A DNA stretch of 55,430 nucleotides from Streptomyces rhizoryzae (GTDB taxonomy: Bacteria; Actinomycetota; Actinomycetes; Streptomycetales; Streptomycetaceae): the NCBI RefSeq assembly GCF_023155275.1, contig NZ_JALMUV010000051.1, positions 1-55,430 of the forward strand, in the 5' to 3' direction. Position 1 is the stretch's first letter; each line of letters begins with the position of its first letter. The notes under the pieces are model-generated. The model had not been told where the DNA came from. It saw only the letters and a list, made by a program, of their open reading frames with translations, and searched no databases. Shown here one piece after another: positions 52,999-55,430 of this stretch. A program made the position numbers and the translations under genes.

Positions 52999-54472
52999 CG
53001 CGACCCCCGTCCGCGTCCGTTTCTGTCCCTCCCCGACCGGCAACCCCCACGTCGGCCTGGTCCGCACCGCCCTGTTCAACTGGGCGTACGCGCGCCACAC
53101 CGGCGGCCGGCTGGTCTTCCGCATCGAGGACACCGACGCGGCCCGCGACTCCGAGGAGTCCTACCAGCAGCTGCTGGACTCGTTCCACTGGCTCGGCTTC
53201 GACTGGGACGAGGGCCCGGAGGTCGGCGGCCCGCACGCCCCCTACCGCCAGTCCCAGCGGATGGACCTCTACCGCGACGTCGCCGACAAGCTGCTCGCCG
53301 CCGGCCACGCCTACCACTGCTACTGCACCACCGAGGAGCTCGACGCCCGCCGCGAGGCCGCCCGCCAGGCCGGCCGCCCCTCCGGCTACGACGGCACCTG
53401 CCGCGAGCTGACCGCCGAGCGCAAGGCCGCCTACGAGGCCGAGGGCCGCGCCTCGATCATCCGCTTCCGGATGCCCGACGAGCCGATCACCTTCACCGAC
53501 CTGGTCCGCGGCGAACTGACCTTCACCCCGGAGAACGTCCCGGACTACGGCATCGTCCGGGCCAACGGCGCCCCGCTCTACACCCTGGTCAACCCGGTCG
53601 ACGACGCCCTGATGGGGATCACCCACGTCCTGCGCGGCGAGGACCTGCTCTCCTCCACCCCCCGCCAGATCGCCCTCTACCGGGCCCTGATCGAGCTGGG
53701 CACCGCCCAGGCCGTCCCGCACTTCGGCCACCTGCCCTACGTCATGGGCGAGGGCAACAAGAAGCTCTCCAAGCGCGACCCGCAGGCCAGCCTCAACCTC
53801 TACCGCGACCGCGGCTTCCTCCCCGAGGGCCTGCTGAACTACCTCTCCCTGCTGGGCTGGTCGTTCTCCGCCGACCAGGACGTCTTCACCATCCCCGAGA
53901 TGATCGAGAAGTTCGACATCGCGGACGTCAACGCCAACCCGGCCCGCTTCGACCTCAAGAAGGCCGAGGCGATCAACGCCGAGCACATCCGCCGGCTGGA
54001 CGTGAAGGACTTCACCGCGGCCTGCGAGCCCTGGCTGAAGGCCCCGTTCGCCACCTGGGAGGAGGGCGACTTCGACCGCGCGGCCTGGGAGGCCATCGCC
54101 CCGCACGCCCAGACCCGCGTCACCGTCCTCTCCGAGATCACCGCCAACGTCGACTTCCTCTTCCGCAAGGAGCCGGTCGACGACGAGGCGTCCTGGGCCA
54201 AGGCGATGAAGGGCGACCCGGTGGCCCTGCTCACCACCGCCCGCGCCAACCTCGACGCCGCCGACTGGACCGCCGGCCCCGAGCCCCTCAAGCAGGCCGT
54301 CCTCGCCGCCGGCGAGCAGCACGGCCTCAAGCTGGGCAAGGCCCAGGCCCCGGTCCGGGTGGCCGTCACCGGCCGCACCGTCGGCCTGCCGCTCTTCGAG
54401 TCCCTGGAGATCCTGGGCAAGGAGCGCACCCTGCACCGCATCGACGCGGCCCTGGCCCGGCTGACCGCCTGA
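52991..54472 (+). CDS. gltX: Glutamyl-tRNA synthetase
   Basis: A 493-aa class I synthetase. The HIGH-type motif is in PSPTGNPHVG (residues 12-21) and the KMSKS-type motif is KLSKRD near 259. Length is usual. Streptomyces are thought to lack glutaminyl-tRNA synthetase, so the enzyme is probably non-discriminating and also charges tRNA-Gln for the GatCAB amidotransferase. The tRNA-Gln gene 0.9 kb downstream fits this. GTG start lies inside the end of the upstream gene. Confidence 0.95.
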   Translation: MANATPVRVRFCPSPTGNPHVGLVRTALFNWAYARHTGGRLVFRIEDTDAARDSEESYQQLLDSFHWLGFDWDEGPEVGGPHAPYRQSQRMDLYRDVADKLLAAGHAYHCYCTTEELDARREAARQAGRPSGYDGTCRELTAERKAAYEAEGRASIIRFRMPDEPITFTDLVRGELTFTPENVPDYGIVRANGAPLYTLVNPVDDALMGITHVLRGEDLLSSTPRQIALYRALIELGTAQAVPHFGHLPYVMGEGNKKLSKRDPQASLNLYRDRGFLPEGLLNYLSLLGWSFSADQDVFTIPEMIEKFDIADVNANPARFDLKKAEAINAEHIRRLDVKDFTAACEPWLKAPFATWEEGDFDRAAWEAIAPHAQTRVTVLSEITANVDFLFRKEPVDDEASWAKAMKGDPVALLTTARANLDAADWTAGPEPLKQAVLAAGEQHGLKLGKAQAPVRVAVTGRTVGLPLFESLEILGKERTLHRIDAALARLTA

Positions 54473-54499
54473 CCCGGCCGCACCGCACCGCGGGACCCC

Positions 54500-54539
54500 C
54501 CGGGCCCGGAAGCCCCGCGCTTCCGGGCCCGGCCCTTTT
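54500..54539 (+). terminator. gltX terminator
   Basis: CCGGGCCCGGAAG (54500-54512) pairs with CTTCCGGGCCCGG (54520-54532), a 13-bp stem followed by CCCTTTT. Confidence 0.88.
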
Positions 54540-54544
54540 CCCCG

Positions 54545-54556
54545 TAGATTCGCCGT
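54545..54556 (+). promoter_or_regulatory. Leaderless -10 element of the HAD hydrolase gene
   Basis: TAGATT (54545-54550) is exactly 6 nt before ATG 54557, directly after the gltX terminator; no ribosome site. Confidence 0.55.
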
Positions 54557-55285
54557 ATGCCCCTGCGTGCCGTCCTCTGGGATCTCGACGACACCCTCTT
54601 CGACTACACCGGCTCCGACCGCGCCGGCGTGCTGCGGCACCTGCGGACCGAGGGCCTGCTGGCCGCGTACGGCGGCGAGGAGGTGGCGCTGGCCCGGTGG
54701 CGGACGGCCATGGAGACCCAGTTCGCCCGCTTCCTCGCCGGGGAGCTGGGCTTCCTGGAGCACCGCAGGGCCCGCGCCCGCACCTTCCTCGGCGTCCCGC
54801 TGGGCGACGCCGAGGCGGATGCCTGGTTCGGCCGCTACGTAGCCCACTACGAGGCCGCCTGGGAGCTCTTCCCGGACGCCGTACCGGCCCTGGAGGCCCT
54901 GGCCCCGCTGGTGCGACAGGCGGTGCTCTCCAACTCCTCCACCGCCAACCAGGAGCGCAAGCTCACCGCCCTGGGCATCCGGGAGCACTTCGAGGCGGTG
55001 CTGTGCGCCGACGGCCTGGGGCACGCCAAACCCGCCCCGGAGGCGTTCCGGGCGGCCTGCGCGGCCCTCGCGCTGGCGCCGGCCGAGGTGGTCTACGTGG
55101 GCGACCGGCTCGACGTGGACGCCCTGGGCGCCCGGGACGCCGGTCTGGCGGCCGTCTGGCTGGACCGCGCCGGTACCGGCGGGGAACGGCTCCCGCCGGG
55201 CGTGCGCCGGATCCGGGAGCTGACCGAGCTCCCGGACCTGGTGCGCGGGGTTATCGGTTTTGGAGCACCCTCCACGATCAGGTAA
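54557..55285 (+). CDS. HAD-superfamily hydrolase
   Basis: A 242-aa phosphatase-like protein. Motif I is WDLDDTLFDY (residues 9-18) with the nucleophile Asp, motif II LSNSS near 121, motif III Lys in GHAKPAPEAF and motif IV VYVGDRLDVD. An alpha-helical cap (about 20-95) places it in subfamily I, like YjjG/phosphoglycolate phosphatase-type enzymes. The substrate is unknown. The stop codon lies inside the predicted tRNA promoter. Confidence 0.9.
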   Translation: MPLRAVLWDLDDTLFDYTGSDRAGVLRHLRTEGLLAAYGGEEVALARWRTAMETQFARFLAGELGFLEHRRARARTFLGVPLGDAEADAWFGRYVAHYEAAWELFPDAVPALEALAPLVRQAVLSNSSTANQERKLTALGIREHFEAVLCADGLGHAKPAPEAFRAACAALALAPAEVVYVGDRLDVDALGARDAGLAAVWLDRAGTGGERLPPGVRRIRELTELPDLVRGVIGFGAPSTIR

Positions 55286-55288
55286 TGT
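55260..55288 (+). promoter_or_regulatory. Predicted tRNA-Gln promoter
   Basis: TTGGAG (55260-55265), a 17-nt spacer, then TAATGT (55283-55288). The -10 contains the TAA stop of the HAD gene. It lies about 90 nt upstream of the tRNA, so a 5' leader would have to be removed. Confidence 0.6.
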
Positions 55289-55376
55289 TCTTCCTGCGCC
55301 GCCCGAGAGGGGCCGAAAGGCCCGGACCGGAAAGCGCGGATCAAGGAAAATCCCCTCAGTGGGGGTTGCACTTTGA

Positions 55377-55430
55377 TGGCCTATGGTGTAATTGGCAGCA
55401 CGACTGATTCTGGTTCAGTTAGTCTTGGTT
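55377..55430 (+). tRNA. tRNA-Gln (CUG), 3' end outside the window
   Basis: TGGCCTATGGTGTAATTGGC followed by AGCACGACTGA shows the acceptor arm start, D-arm (with GTGTAATTGGCAGCAC, typical of bacterial tRNA-Gln) and anticodon arm ACTGA-TTCTGGT-TCAGT with anticodon CTG. The T-arm and 3' acceptor strand lie beyond position 55430. Confidence 0.88.

Overview
The window is chromosomal DNA from a Streptomyces or close relative. The GC content is very high with strong third-position GC bias. GTG starts are frequent. The gene order, ilvBNC-serA through leuB-ilvE, cimA, accB-accE and two conservons to gltX and tRNA-Gln, matches what I remember of the conserved core region in S. coelicolor (roughly SCO5510 to SCO5547; recalled, not searched). 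I saw no phage, insertion sequence, CRISPR array or rRNA.

Layout. 1-5600: aldo/keto reductase, a divergent D-2-hydroxyacid dehydrogenase, and a membrane PAS-GGDEF protein with a degenerate EAL domain. 5594-11224: the ilvB leader peptide and attenuator, ilvB-ilvN-ilvC, then serA. 11517-16711: a PRC-barrel/DUF2382 protein with a collagen-like linker, a Tat-exported metallophosphoesterase, a DJ-1/PfpI-AraC regulator and an isochorismatase-like hydrolase. 16745-20993: a PucR-type regulator divergent from the proline catabolic pair (proline dehydrogenase, P5C dehydrogenase). 21315-25777: a 43-aa protein, a Tat-exported purple-acid-type phosphatase, leuB and ilvE. 25881-33299: an NCS1 permease divergent from a fused urease gamma/beta subunit, a urease alpha homologue lacking the flap cysteine, agmatine deiminase, a TetR regulator and an MHS-family symporter. 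33331-35189: a cimA leader peptide and attenuator, then cimA. 35462-40750: a family 8 polysaccharide lyase, acyl-CoA carboxylase beta and epsilon subunits, and a DUF4360 secreted protein. 40827-51360: two tandem conservons (cvnABCD) on the minus strand. 51729-55430: two small ORFs, an FAH-family hydrolase, gltX, a HAD hydrolase, and the start of a tRNA-Gln that runs off the window.

How it works together. Branched-chain amino acid synthesis dominates (ilvBNC, leuB, ilvE, cimA), and serine synthesis (serA) sits beside it. Both ilvB and cimA are preceded by short Ile/Leu/Val-rich leader peptides and a near-identical intrinsic terminator, which points to attenuation by charged BCAA-tRNA. The cluster I consider most likely to hold undescribed biology is the TetR-linked ureido/guanidino cluster (25881-33299). 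Its divergent control region carries three copies of a 16-bp operator-like motif. Its urease-like enzyme keeps the nickel ligands but lacks the flap Cys and has no accessory genes beside it. It is followed directly by agmatine deiminase, whose product is a ureido compound.

Other structure: a composite repeat of about 250 bp found twice, two perfect DnaA boxes in one promoter region, a 12-copy heptanucleotide tandem repeat, near-identical cvnB and cvnD paralogues that suggest gene conversion, and six genes whose -10-like element lies exactly 6 nt before the start codon (leaderless transcripts).
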